Positions 8,933 to 17,686 of a DNA stretch of 64,000 bases are shown here, in pieces. The notes beneath the pieces are model-generated. The model saw only the letters and a program-made list of their open reading frames with translations, was not told where the DNA came from and made no database searches. Made by a program: the position numbers and the translations under genes. This stretch comes from Aminobacter ciceronei (GTDB taxonomy: Bacteria > Pseudomonadota > Alphaproteobacteria > Rhizobiales > Rhizobiaceae). Positions within the stretch are counted from its first letter, which is position 1; the number at the start of each line of letters is the position of its first letter. Where the stretch lies: positions 1-64,000 of the forward strand of contig NZ_JACJHY010000026.1 of NCBI RefSeq assembly GCF_014138625.1, read 5' to 3'.

Positions 8933-9397
8933 ATGATCGCAAGCATCGTTGCCGAACTCGGTCCCTGGAACTGGATGCTGCTCGGCTTCATCCTGCTGTG
9001 TCTGGAAATCTTTGCGCCGGGCGTATTCCTGCTGTGGATCGGCATCGCCGCGCTGATCGTCGGCTCGGCGTCGCTGCTGCTCTGGGACGCGGCGTTCTGG
9101 ACCTGGCAGGTGCAGGTCCTGATTTTCCTGGTGCTCTCGCTTGCCTCCGCCTATGTCGGCAAGAAGCTCGTTCGCGACCGCGAACAGGCATCCGACCAGC
9201 CCCTTCTGAACAATCGTGGCGCCCAGATGATCGGCCGCACGGCAACGCTGGCCGAACCGATCAGGGAAGGCCGTGGCCGCATCAAGCTCGGCGACACGAC
9301 TTGGCGGGTCTCCGGCCCCGATCTGCCCGCCGGCGCGCAGGTGCGTGTCATAGGCGCTGCCGACACCGACCTGGAACTGGTGGTGGAGCCGGTCTGA
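8933..9397 (+). CDS. NfeD-family membrane protein
   Basis: 154 aa. Two or three membrane segments in the first ~80 residues are followed by a C-terminal OB-fold domain (about 95-154, with LLNNRGAQMIGRTATL). This is the short NfeD1b form without the N-terminal ClpP-class protease. It works with the SPFH protein encoded immediately upstream in the inner membrane. GAGGA lies about 8 bases upstream of the start. Confidence 0.88.
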   Translation: MIASIVAELGPWNWMLLGFILLCLEIFAPGVFLLWIGIAALIVGSASLLLWDAAFWTWQVQVLIFLVLSLASAYVGKKLVRDREQASDQPLLNNRGAQMIGRTATLAEPIREGRGRIKLGDTTWRVSGPDLPAGAQVRVIGAADTDLELVVEPV

Positions 9398-9478
9398 GGC
9401 AAGCTCTCCTGATCGCTTGAGCGGCACCTCGCCAGCCCCCTGGAGCATCCCTTTGACTTGACCACATGACTACGCTCA

Positions 9479-9504
9479 ATTATTAGATTGATCAATCTAA
9501 TAAT
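9479..9504. promoter_or_regulatory. Perfect 26-bp palindrome, probable TetR operator
   Basis: The half-site ATTATTAGATTGA is followed directly by its exact reverse complement, ending 14 bases before the TetR start codon. TTGACT at 9453 could be a -35, so the palindrome would overlap the -10 and transcription start. Position and symmetry indicate autoregulation by the adjacent repressor. Confidence 0.75.
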
Positions 9505-9518
9505 AAACGAGAGCGCGG

Positions 9519-10124
9519 ATGCGCAAGGTCGACCCAGAAAAGTTCGAGGCAAAAAAGCAGCAGATCCTGACTGCGGCGATCACCTGTTTTACCCGGAAAG
9601 GTTTTCACGGCACCTCGACCGCGGAAATCTGCGCCGAAGCAGGCATGAGCCCCGGCAACCTGTTTCACTACTATCCGACCAAGCACGCCATCATCGCGGC
9701 AATCGTCGAGCAGGATCGCCGCGAGACGGCGGCCTATTTCGCACAGATCGACAACAGCCAGGACCTGTTCGGCGAGATCCTCAAATTCATGGACATCGTG
9801 CTCGAACTGGCCGCCGACCCGGCCTATTCGAGCCTCGCACTCGAAATCGCGGCGGAGGCGATGCGCGACCGGCAGATCGCAGCCCTCGTCACGGCCCATG
9901 ACGCCGAAATGCGCACAGCACTCGCCCTGATCCTGCGCGATGCCGCCGCGCGCGGCGAGATCGGGCCGGGGCTCGATCCTGCCGACGGCGCCCAATGGAT
10001 CTCCGCGCTCATCGACGGCGTGTTCGGCCGCGTCGCCGTCGACCCCGGCTTCAAGCCGCTCGAGCAAAAGAAGACATTGCATCTGCTGTTGACCCGCTTT
10101 CTCAGGCCGGGAGCAACTACATAG
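9519..10124 (+). CDS. TetR/AcrR-family transcriptional regulator
   Basis: 201 aa with a TetR_N helix-turn-helix at about 15-60 (GFHGTSTAEICAEAGMSPGN, then LFHYYPTKHAI). The C-terminal two-thirds is the variable ligand-binding domain. Expected to repress itself and the MFS gene starting 93 bases downstream until an exported compound binds. The large palindrome just upstream is the obvious operator. The Shine-Dalgarno site is weak. Confidence 0.88.
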   Translation: MRKVDPEKFEAKKQQILTAAITCFTRKGFHGTSTAEICAEAGMSPGNLFHYYPTKHAIIAAIVEQDRRETAAYFAQIDNSQDLFGEILKFMDIVLELAADPAYSSLALEIAAEAMRDRQIAALVTAHDAEMRTALALILRDAAARGEIGPGLDPADGAQWISALIDGVFGRVAVDPGFKPLEQKKTLHLLLTRFLRPGATT

Positions 10125-10217
10125 GCGAGACAGACGGGCACAGGCCGGCAAGGCTTGCCCCGGAAATCCTGGAAACCAGAACCAGCAAAGGATGCTGCGG
10201 CTCGCAGCGAAACTGTC

Positions 10218-11426
10218 ATGAACACCTTGCGCCTTGCCAGGACACGCGCCCCATTTGCCGGGCTGCAGCTGGCCAGTATCTTCTTCAGCCTGGGCAATGC
10301 AATCACCGCCATCGTCTATCCCTGGCTGGTCTACGACCTCACCGGCAGCGCCAGCTGGATGGGCATCGTCGCCTTCGTGACACTCGCTCCGGCTATTCTC
10401 GGCAGCGCGTTTGGCGGCCCTGTCGCCGAAAGACTCGGCATCCGCCAGACCGCCATGATCGCTGTCGGGCTCGGCTGCGCAGCGTCGATTGCCGCCGCCC
10501 TGCTTTACGGCTTCGGCATGCTGACCATCGGTGCACTCGTCGCGCTTGCCTTGCTCGGCGCCATATTCGACGGCCCCGGCAGCGTCGCGATCGAATCCCG
10601 CGTTCCCGAAATCGCGCGTCTGGCGCGCATGCCGCTGCTGCGCGCCAATGCCATCGACGACCTTGTCGACAACGGCGCCGCCATCGTCGGGCCGGCGATC
10701 GCTGCCTTGCTGGTGGCGATCGTCGAGACCTCTACGCTGTTGTGGATCATCGCCGCACTCAACATCGTGACCGCATTGATGACCGCGCTCAGCCTGCCCC
10801 AGTTCCGCCTGCGGCAGATGTCCTCAACCGCGTCCACTGAACTGGCTGGCGCGATGCGCATCATCTTCGGATCGGTCCGCCTGCGGACGGCCCTGCTGCT
10901 GGCAAGCCTTGGCACCGGCACCTTCGTCGCACTCGAAAATGTTGCCCTGCCGGCAATTCTGCGCGCCGAAGGGCAGTCGGCTTCGACATTGGGGCTCTAT
11001 CTCACCGCCGCCGCGGCCGGTGCCATAGCGGTCAACCTTGCAATGGCCGTAATCGGCGGTCGGCCCGCCTTGCGCAGTGTCTTCGTTGCCGCCTTCGTCG
11101 GCCTGGCCGCCGGCGTCATCATGCTCGTGATCGACCGCGCGGTGCCCACGCTGATTGCATCAGGTGCAGTTCTCGGCATCGCCGCCGGCCCGCTCTCGCC
11201 TGTTTTCACCACCCTGTTGCAGACCAGTGCGCCGAAGAACCTGCGCGCCCATGTCATCGGCGCATCGATCGGAATGATCCTCGTCACGGCCCCGCTTGCC
11301 GCTCTCGTTGTCGGTGCCGCGCTGGATCTGTTCGGCCCGACAGCTGTTCTATCGGCATGCGCGGCCATGCTTGCCGCCTGCGCGGTCATCGGCGCGCTCG
11401 CCCTCGGTCCGGACGAAGCTGAGTAG
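10218..11426 (+). CDS. MFS transporter
   Basis: 402 aa, about twelve membrane segments, resembling the MFS_3/enterobactin-exporter-like drug efflux group. The ATG at 10218 is chosen over a TTG at 10155 because it leads directly into the first hydrophobic segment. Paired with a TetR regulator upstream, the standard arrangement for inducible efflux. Substrate unknown. Confidence 0.85.
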   Translation: MNTLRLARTRAPFAGLQLASIFFSLGNAITAIVYPWLVYDLTGSASWMGIVAFVTLAPAILGSAFGGPVAERLGIRQTAMIAVGLGCAASIAAALLYGFGMLTIGALVALALLGAIFDGPGSVAIESRVPEIARLARMPLLRANAIDDLVDNGAAIVGPAIAALLVAIVETSTLLWIIAALNIVTALMTALSLPQFRLRQMSSTASTELAGAMRIIFGSVRLRTALLLASLGTGTFVALENVALPAILRAEGQSASTLGLYLTAAAAGAIAVNLAMAVIGGRPALRSVFVAAFVGLAAGVIMLVIDRAVPTLIASGAVLGIAAGPLSPVFTTLLQTSAPKNLRAHVIGASIGMILVTAPLAALVVGAALDLFGPTAVLSACAAMLAACAVIGALALGPDEAE

Positions 11427-11459
11427 GGGGCCGTCAGGCAGTTGGCAGCAGGGCGCCGG

Positions 11460-12458
11460 TCAGGCGGCGCCAACCCGGAGCAGATCGTGGAAGTGGATGA
11501 TGCCGACAGGCTTGTCGCCTTCGACCACCGGGATGGCGCTGATGTTGTGCTCGTTGAGCATTGCCGTCGCAGTGCCCGCCAGCATCTGCGGCGGCACCGT
11601 CTTGGGCTGTCGGGTCATGATGTCCTCGACATTGGTCTCGGCGAGATTTCGATCGAGATTGCGCGCCAGGTCACCGTCGGTGACGATGCCGGCCAGCCGG
11701 CCCTGCTCGTCGACGACAACGACGCAACCGAAACGCTTCTTGGACAGTGTCTTTACTGCCTCCGGCATCTTGGTGCCGACGGCGACGATCGGCATTTCCT
11801 CGCCCTTGTGCATCAGGTCGCCGACCGGCATCAGGCTCGCGCCGAGCTGGCCGCCGGGATGGAAGGTGCGGAAATGATCGGCAGTGAAGCCGCGCGCCTC
11901 GAGCAAAGCCACGGCCAGCGCGTCGCCGACGACGAGTTGCAGCAGCGTCGACGTCGTCGGCGCAAGACCGTGCGGACAGGCTTCCGGCGCCCGGGGCAAT
12001 GACAGGACGACGTCGGCCTGACGCGCCAAGGCGGACGTATCGCCGGCCGTCAGCGCAATCAGCGGGATCGAAAAGCGCCTCGAATAGGCAACGATACCCT
12101 TGAGCTCTGCTGTTTCACCCGACCAGGAGAGTGCGACGATCGCGTCTTCCCTGGTGATCATGCCGAGATCGCCGTGAATGGCTTCCGAAGGATGGACGAA
12201 ATAGGCCGGAGTCCCGGTGGAGGCGAAGGTCGCCGCCAGCTTGGAGCCGATATGCCCACTTTTGCCGACGCCGGTGATGATCGCCCGGCCGCTGAGCTGG
12301 CCCAGGATCGAGACAGCCCTGGCGAATGGCTCGGCGAGCGGGCCTTCAAGCGCTGCGACAAGCGCGGCGATGCCGGCCTGCTCGATGGTGACGGTGCGGA
12401 GCGCGGAGGCGATCGACGCCTGCCCGTCCGGCTCTTTTTTCAGCGATCCAGCGTGCAT
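11460..12458 (-). CDS. kdsD: Arabinose-5-phosphate isomerase (KpsF/GutQ family)
   Basis: 332 aa: an N-terminal SIS sugar-isomerase domain (about 45-190, with ITGVGKSGHIGSK and LSWSGETAEL) and two CBS domains (about 215-330). It converts ribulose-5-phosphate to arabinose-5-phosphate, the first committed step to KDO for lipopolysaccharide. The length and domain order fit the family exactly. Convergent with the MFS gene and divergent from the barrel-protein gene. No good Shine-Dalgarno is visible before this ATG, so the start is less sure than the identity. Confidence 0.92.
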   Translation of the reverse strand: MHAGSLKKEPDGQASIASALRTVTIEQAGIAALVAALEGPLAEPFARAVSILGQLSGRAIITGVGKSGHIGSKLAATFASTGTPAYFVHPSEAIHGDLGMITREDAIVALSWSGETAELKGIVAYSRRFSIPLIALTAGDTSALARQADVVLSLPRAPEACPHGLAPTTSTLLQLVVGDALAVALLEARGFTADHFRTFHPGGQLGASLMPVGDLMHKGEEMPIVAVGTKMPEAVKTLSKKRFGCVVVVDEQGRLAGIVTDGDLARNLDRNLAETNVEDIMTRQPKTVPPQMLAGTATAMLNEHNISAIPVVEGDKPVGIIHFHDLLRVGAA

Positions 12459-12608
12459 GGCGCATGCGTTAGCGCGTCGGCGTGCGGCTGTCCATGATTA
12501 TCCGCCCAAAACGAGGCCTCTCAGGGCGTGCGGGAAACGCTCCGTTAACCATGGCGATTTACCAGTTGGTAAGTGCGACGCCCTTGCGTCGGCGAAGCAG
12601 TGGGAAAG

Positions 12609-14294
12609 ATGGCGCAGATCAGGCCGGAGCAACGGACACAGACCACGGCACTCCGCATCTTGCTGGCGACGGCAAGCGTGGCGACGTTGCTGTGCGCCGC
12701 ACCGCTGCATGCCCAGGAAACCGCCTTGCGCGGACCGGTCAGCGAAGACGACATCAACAACACCCTGCGGCTTTACAAAAGGCGCCCTGCGGCCGAGCAG
12801 GCGCAGGACCAGGCACCGGCCTACCAGCCGGTCAGCCCCGGCGCGATTCCAACCCAGGCTGACGCTGAGGCCACCGATTTGTTCAGCGAACCGCCCAACG
12901 CCGACGGCACATCGGCCGGCTCCTTGCCATCCGCCCGTCCGCCCACGACCGCGCGCCAGCGCGCCCGCGAGGCACGTGAGCGGCCGGCCGGCACCGCCGC
13001 GCCGACGGCTGCCGAGCGGCCAGCAGTGCCGGCAGCCGACGAAGAGCTGACCACCGGCACCGTGCGCCAGGGCACCGTCGATTCCGAAACGGAGATCGAG
13101 AACGGACCCGAAGCCGAGCGCCAGCGCGCCATCGAAGGCCGCAGGCCTCAGCCGGATGCGAACCCGTTCGAGCCGACTGGCATCCGTTTCGGCACCTTCG
13201 TTCTGAAGCCGAGCCTTGAACAGGGCGTCACCGCGACGTCGAATGCGGATTCCAGCTTTAACGGAAAGTCGGCCGTTCTGTCCGAGACGACTCTCAGGCT
13301 GAACGCCGCGTCCGATTGGGAAAGCCATTCGGCGACCATCGACGCCTATGGCAACTACCGAAAATCCATCTCCGGCCAGGAGGTCAAGGATCTCAGCGGC
13401 GGCATCGACGGGCGGCTGCAGCTCGATCTCGCCGACGACATGCGCGCATTGGCGCGGCTCGGCTACAGCATGCGCCCGGAATCGACGTCGTCGCCCGTGG
13501 TCATCTCCGGCACCGCCGAGCGGCCGACCCTGCACACGCTGAACGGCGCGCTGGGTGTCGAAAAGGCCGTCGGCAAGTTCCGCTTCGGAGTGACCGGCGA
13601 AGCTGTCGACGAAAGCTACAGCGACGCCGAACTGACCGACGGCACCACGCTCTCACAGAAGGACCGCGACTCCAGACTCTATACCGGCAAGGTCCGCGTC
13701 GGCTACGAGGTCTCACCGGCGTTGACGCCCTTTGGCGAGGTCGAATTCGGCCGCCGGGTCTATGACCTGCGCTTCGACACCGCCGGTTTCGAGCGCTCGT
13801 CCAAGCGTACCGGCGCCCGCGCCGGCGTCGAGATCGACATGGGCGAAAAATTCGGCGGCGAGATTTCGGCCGGCTGGATTTCGGAGGATTTCGACGACGA
13901 CCGGCTGAAGACGGTTTCCGCCGCGACGATTGCCGCTGATCTCAGATGGTCGCCGATGCGCGGCACGATCGTCGGCCTGACCGGCGAAACCCTGGTCGAA
14001 GGTTCGACCACTGCCGGCGACAGCGGTTCGGTGCTCTACAACGGCCGCCTCAGCGTCGAACGGCAGATCCGTTCCAACCTGACTGCATTCCTCGCCGGCG
14101 GCGTCGGCTACCGCGACTATGCCAGCTCGAACGACCACGAGCTGAGGCTCAGCGCCGAAGCGGGCCTGACCTGGTGGCTCAACCGCTACGCCGGCCTGAC
14201 CGGCAAGCTGCGCCATGAGACCTTCGACAGCACCTTGCCGTTCCGCGACGCCAAGACCAACAGCGTCTTCGTCGGGTTGAAAATCCAGCGCTAA
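12609..14294 (+). CDS. Outer-membrane beta-barrel protein (BBP2-like)
   Basis: 561 aa. A signal peptide ends at LHAQ (about residue 36). Residues ~40-180 are a low-complexity Ala/Pro/Glu-rich, probably unstructured periplasmic stretch. From about 190 to the end, alternating polar/aromatic strands (GTFVLKPSLEQGVTATSNAD, GYRDYASSNDH, and a terminal VFVGLKIQR) indicate a beta-barrel of the type found as an uncharacterised surface protein in rhizobia and Brucella. Alternative GTG starts exist at 12573 and 12600; the ATG is preferred because of the signal peptide. Function unknown; possibly linked to polysaccharide export. Confidence 0.75.
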   Translation: MAQIRPEQRTQTTALRILLATASVATLLCAAPLHAQETALRGPVSEDDINNTLRLYKRRPAAEQAQDQAPAYQPVSPGAIPTQADAEATDLFSEPPNADGTSAGSLPSARPPTTARQRAREARERPAGTAAPTAAERPAVPAADEELTTGTVRQGTVDSETEIENGPEAERQRAIEGRRPQPDANPFEPTGIRFGTFVLKPSLEQGVTATSNADSSFNGKSAVLSETTLRLNAASDWESHSATIDAYGNYRKSISGQEVKDLSGGIDGRLQLDLADDMRALARLGYSMRPESTSSPVVISGTAERPTLHTLNGALGVEKAVGKFRFGVTGEAVDESYSDAELTDGTTLSQKDRDSRLYTGKVRVGYEVSPALTPFGEVEFGRRVYDLRFDTAGFERSSKRTGARAGVEIDMGEKFGGEISAGWISEDFDDDRLKTVSAATIAADLRWSPMRGTIVGLTGETLVEGSTTAGDSGSVLYNGRLSVERQIRSNLTAFLAGGVGYRDYASSNDHELRLSAEAGLTWWLNRYAGLTGKLRHETFDSTLPFRDAKTNSVFVGLKIQR

Positions 14295-15046
14295 CCTGCT
14301 TGGGGCAAACCGCCGATCGCGGCGGCTGCGGCCCTCAAGGCCGTCTCCCCCTGCCCCGCATAGACCTCGCTCATGATCAGCTCGGCAAGCGGCAGACGGC
14401 ATCCCCAGCCATGGCGCTCGAGATCGGGCTTGTCGGCGAATTCGCTGACGTGGCCGACGCAGAGATAGGCCACCGGCACGACGTGATCGGGAATGCCTAG
14501 CAACTGCTTCAGCGCCTCGCGATCGAGGATGCTGACCCAGCCGACGCCTATGCCCTCGGCACGCGCGGCGAGCCAGAAATTCTGAACCGCGCAGACGGTG
14601 CTGAAGAGGTCCATCTCGGGATTGTGCCATCGCCCGAGCGGAGAGTTTGCCGAACGGCTGCGGTCGCAGGTGATGACCAGGTTGAGCGGGCTTTCGCAGA
14701 TGCCTTCGAGCTTGAGCTTGCGGTACAGCTCCCGCCGCTCCTCGGCGATCTCAGGCAGTTCCTGCTGCCGCGCCGCAAAGAACAGGTCGCGGACCCGCTC
14801 GCGTCGTTCGCGATCTCTGATGACGATGAAGTTCCACGGCTGCATGAAGCCGACCGACGGCGCGTGATGGGCAGCCAGCAGCAGCCGCGCCAGCACATCG
14901 TCGTCGATCGGATCAGGCAGAAAATGGCTGCGAACGTCGCGGCGCGTGAAGATGGCGCGGTAAACGGCATCCTGTGCGGCGATATCGAAACAGCCTGAAG
15001 CGGCCTTCAACTGGTCAGCAAGCATCGCATATCCCCTGGCGAGCAT
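14291..15046 (-). CDS. bluB: 5,6-dimethylbenzimidazole synthase
   Basis: 251 aa nitroreductase-fold protein. BluB cannibalises reduced FMN with O2 to make 5,6-dimethylbenzimidazole, the lower ligand of vitamin B12. RRDVRSHF, the HHAPSVGFMQPWNF stretch and GVGWVSI are typical of the family. The ATG at 15046 is chosen because GGAGG lies 8 bases upstream and because a longer reading frame would run into the riboswitch. A cobalamin riboswitch occupies the leader, so expression should fall when B12 is plentiful. Its 3' end overlaps the convergent barrel-protein gene by four bases. Confidence 0.93.
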   Translation of the reverse strand: MLARGYAMLADQLKAASGCFDIAAQDAVYRAIFTRRDVRSHFLPDPIDDDVLARLLLAAHHAPSVGFMQPWNFIVIRDRERRERVRDLFFAARQQELPEIAEERRELYRKLKLEGICESPLNLVITCDRSRSANSPLGRWHNPEMDLFSTVCAVQNFWLAARAEGIGVGWVSILDREALKQLLGIPDHVVPVAYLCVGHVSEFADKPDLERHGWGCRLPLAELIMSEVYAGQGETALRAAAAAIGGLPQAG

Positions 15047-15078
15047 GTCGGTTCCCTCCGCCTGACCATGCGGAGGTC

Positions 15079-15255
15079 GATGTCTGCCGGGCCGGTCTTC
15101 TGGCTCGAGTTCAACCCGTCTGCGGCGCCTTCCCGTTGGATGAACAGTGGCCTCTGCCGATACGGTCCCTCTTACAGCGTTGGGCACGCCACGGATTTGC
15201 ACCGTGTTCCCGATTCTCCCGCATCGCTGCGGGCACCTGGCAGGGTATTTCTAGC
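15079..15255 (-). promoter_or_regulatory. Cobalamin riboswitch in the bluB leader
   Basis: Read on the minus strand, the leader shows GGTGCAAATCCGTGGC, then GCCACTG and GGGAAGGC, and finally the B12 box AGCCAGAAGACCGGCC (15090-15105). These blocks, in this order and spacing, are the hallmarks of the cobalamin aptamer. The 3' end lies about 35 bases before the bluB ATG, leaving room for an expression platform that hides the GGAGG. Boundaries are approximate. Confidence 0.92.
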
Positions 15256-15318
15256 GGCAGCAGCGGCCGAAAGCCATCGCACCGTGCGTCCAATCCTGAC
15301 GCACAGGCGACATGTGGC

Positions 15319-16206
15319 TTATTTGCCCGGCTTGATCTCGCCGAGCAGCCCTTCGATGACGCCGGCCATGCTCCTGCTGAGATCGGAGCGCGACAAGGCA
15401 AAGGCAACGTTGGCTTCGACGAAACCTTCCGGCGAGCCGCAGTCGAAGGTGCGGCCGCGATAATGATAGCCGTAGAAGGACTGCATCTTCTCGAGCTTGA
15501 GCATGGCGTCGGTCAGCTGGATCTCGTCGCCGGCGCCACGCTCCTGGCTTGCCAGGATCTTGAAAATCTCCGGCTGCAGAATGTAGCGGCCATTGATGAA
15601 CAGGTTCGAGGGTGCCGTGCCCTGCTTGGGCTTTTCCACCATGCCCTCGATCTCGAAGCCGGTGTGAACCGACTTGCCCTTGCCGACGATGCCGTATTTG
15701 TGCGCCTCGGCCGGGTCGCATTCCTGGACGGCGATGATGTTGTTGCCGGTCTCGGCATAGAGCTCGACCATCTCGCGCATGCAGCTCTTTTCCGACTGCA
15801 TGATCATGTCGGGCAACAGCAGCGCGAAGGGCTCGTCGCCGACCAGCTCGCGCGCACACCACACTGCGTGGCCAAGGCCGAGCGGTACCTGCTGTCGCGT
15901 GAACGAGGTCTGGCCCGGGGCCGGCTGCAACCGCTGCAGGCGCTCCAGTTGCTCGGTCTTGCCGCGCTGGGCCAGCGTATCATAAAGTTCGAACTGGACG
16001 TCGAAATGGTCTTCGATGACCGCCTTGTTGCGGCCCGTGACAAAGATGAAATGTTCGATGCCCGCTTCGCGCGCCTCGTCGACCACGTACTGGATCACAG
16101 GGCGATCGACCACAGTCAGCATTTCCTTGGGGATAGACTTGGTGGCAGGCAGAAAACGCGTGCCAAGGCCCGCGACCGGAAAAACTGCCTTGCGAACTCT
16201 TTTCAT
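15319..16206 (-). CDS. galU: UTP-glucose-1-phosphate uridylyltransferase
   Basis: 295 aa, the normal GalU length. It makes UDP-glucose from UTP and glucose-1-phosphate for exopolysaccharide, LPS and cyclic glucan. The nucleotide-binding motif [17 protein letters not shown] lies near the N-terminus, and VEKPKQG and GNIIAVQE-like segments (NNIIAVQE) follow. The ATG at 16206 puts the conserved motif at the normal distance from the start; an upstream in-frame extension to 16311 has no family support. Monocistronic. Confidence 0.95.
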   Translation of the reverse strand: MKRVRKAVFPVAGLGTRFLPATKSIPKEMLTVVDRPVIQYVVDEAREAGIEHFIFVTGRNKAVIEDHFDVQFELYDTLAQRGKTEQLERLQRLQPAPGQTSFTRQQVPLGLGHAVWCARELVGDEPFALLLPDMIMQSEKSCMREMVELYAETGNNIIAVQECDPAEAHKYGIVGKGKSVHTGFEIEGMVEKPKQGTAPSNLFINGRYILQPEIFKILASQERGAGDEIQLTDAMLKLEKMQSFYGYHYRGRTFDCGSPEGFVEANVAFALSRSDLSRSMAGVIEGLLGEIKPGK

Positions 16207-16453
16207 TGCGTGGTCGTCCGATAGAGGGATGTATCGGACGCCAACTTTGCCACGCCCGAATTGATGAATACTGAATGCGTTCACATATTCGGCGACAGCG
16301 GGCAAGACCATTGATCACGCGATCTTGATTGTCCGAACAGCTAGGTGGACAATCCCTCAACCCGCTTTTCGTTCCCCAACGGGTCTATGGTAAACTGATT
16401 GATAACCGGCATCGGCGATGAATCGTGTTTCTGATCTCTCCAAGGAGGAAAGA

Positions 16454-17671
16454 ATGCCCCTTCGCAAGACCGCCAAAGGCCTCCTGAGCGCCGCTGCCCT
16501 TTCGCTGGCATTGATGCTTCCGGCCGGCCCGGCGGCCGCCGAAGCCGGTTTCCAGCGCTGGGTGGCGAGCTTCCGCTCCGTCGCCGCAGACAACGGGATT
16601 TCCGGTTCGACCTATGACCGCGCCTTTCGTGGCGTGACCTCGGCCGACCCCGAAGTACTTGAAAAGGCCCGGTTCCAGCCCGAATTCACCGCGCCGGTCT
16701 GGGATTATTTCGACAATCGCGTCCATGACCAGTCAATTGCTGTCGGTCGCGAGATGGCGCGCAAGTGGAAACCCTGGCTCGACCGCATCGAGGCCAAGTA
16801 TGGCGTCGACCGCTACATCCTGCTCGCCATCTGGTCGATGGAATCGAACTACGGCGAGATTCTCAAGAACGACAAGGTGATGCGCAATGTCGTGCGGTCG
16901 CTGGCGACGCTCGCCTATGGCGACCAGCGCCGGGCGAAGTTCGCGCGCACCCAGCTGATCGCGGCGCTGAAGATCCTGCAGCGCGGCGACATCGACGAAA
17001 GTCACCTCGTCGGCTCCTGGGCCGGCGCGATGGGCCACACCCAGTTCATCCCGACCAGCTACCAGGCCTACGCGGTCGATGCCGACGGCAATGGCAAGCG
17101 CGACATCTGGAACTCCGTGCCCGACGCGCTCGCCACCGCAGCCAACCTTCTGAAGAAGAACGGCTGGCAGGCCGGCAAGACCTGGGGTTACGAAGTGGTG
17201 CTGCCCGCGGGTCAGAAGTTCCCGACGGGATCGCTGACGCTCGACAAATGGGCATCGCTCGGCATCGAACGCGCCAACGGCAAGGCCTTCAAGCGCGGCT
17301 CCGACGTCGCCACCCTCAAGGTGCCGGACGGCCGCGGCGGACCGGCCTTCCTGATGACCAAGAATTTCTCGGTCATCAAGCGCTACAACAACGCCGACAA
17401 ATACGCGCTCGCCGTCGGCCTTCTTGCCGACGAGATCGCCGGCTATGGTGGCCTGGTGCAGGACTGGAAGCGGCCGTTCACCAAGCTCAGCTTCGAGGAA
17501 AAGCAGGAGTTGCAGAAACGGCTGTCGGCGCATGGCTATTACGACGGCAAGAGCGACGGCAAGATCGGCGAGGGTTCGCGCTCGGCAATCAAGGCATTCC
17601 AGGCACAGCTGGGCTTGACGCCGGACGGTCATCCGAGCATGGAAGTGCTGAAGTTCCTGCGGCGTAACTAG
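16454..17671 (+). CDS. Lytic murein transglycosylase (SLT_2/MltB type) with peptidoglycan-binding domain
   Basis: 405 aa. Signal peptide to about residue 29 (AAAEA). The SLT_2 catalytic domain carries the general-acid Glu130 in IWSMESNYGEI and the downstream GAMGHTQFIPTSY motif. A PG_binding_1 domain is at the C-terminus (about 345-405, KRLSAHGYYDGKSDGKIGEG). It cleaves the MurNAc-GlcNAc bond in the periplasm with formation of 1,6-anhydro ends. The start is fixed by AAGGAGG 6 bases upstream of ATG 16454. Probably co-transcribed with the DUF459 gene 15 bases on. Confidence 0.93.
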   Translation: MPLRKTAKGLLSAAALSLALMLPAGPAAAEAGFQRWVASFRSVAADNGISGSTYDRAFRGVTSADPEVLEKARFQPEFTAPVWDYFDNRVHDQSIAVGREMARKWKPWLDRIEAKYGVDRYILLAIWSMESNYGEILKNDKVMRNVVRSLATLAYGDQRRAKFARTQLIAALKILQRGDIDESHLVGSWAGAMGHTQFIPTSYQAYAVDADGNGKRDIWNSVPDALATAANLLKKNGWQAGKTWGYEVVLPAGQKFPTGSLTLDKWASLGIERANGKAFKRGSDVATLKVPDGRGGPAFLMTKNFSVIKRYNNADKYALAVGLLADEIAGYGGLVQDWKRPFTKLSFEEKQELQKRLSAHGYYDGKSDGKIGEGSRSAIKAFQAQLGLTPDGHPSMEVLKFLRRN

Positions 17672-17686
17672 CAACCGGAGGCTGTA

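Noticed and set aside
15047-15202. Longer BluB start
   Set aside because: Would translate the B12 box and aptamer; the ATG at 15046 has a good Shine-Dalgarno.
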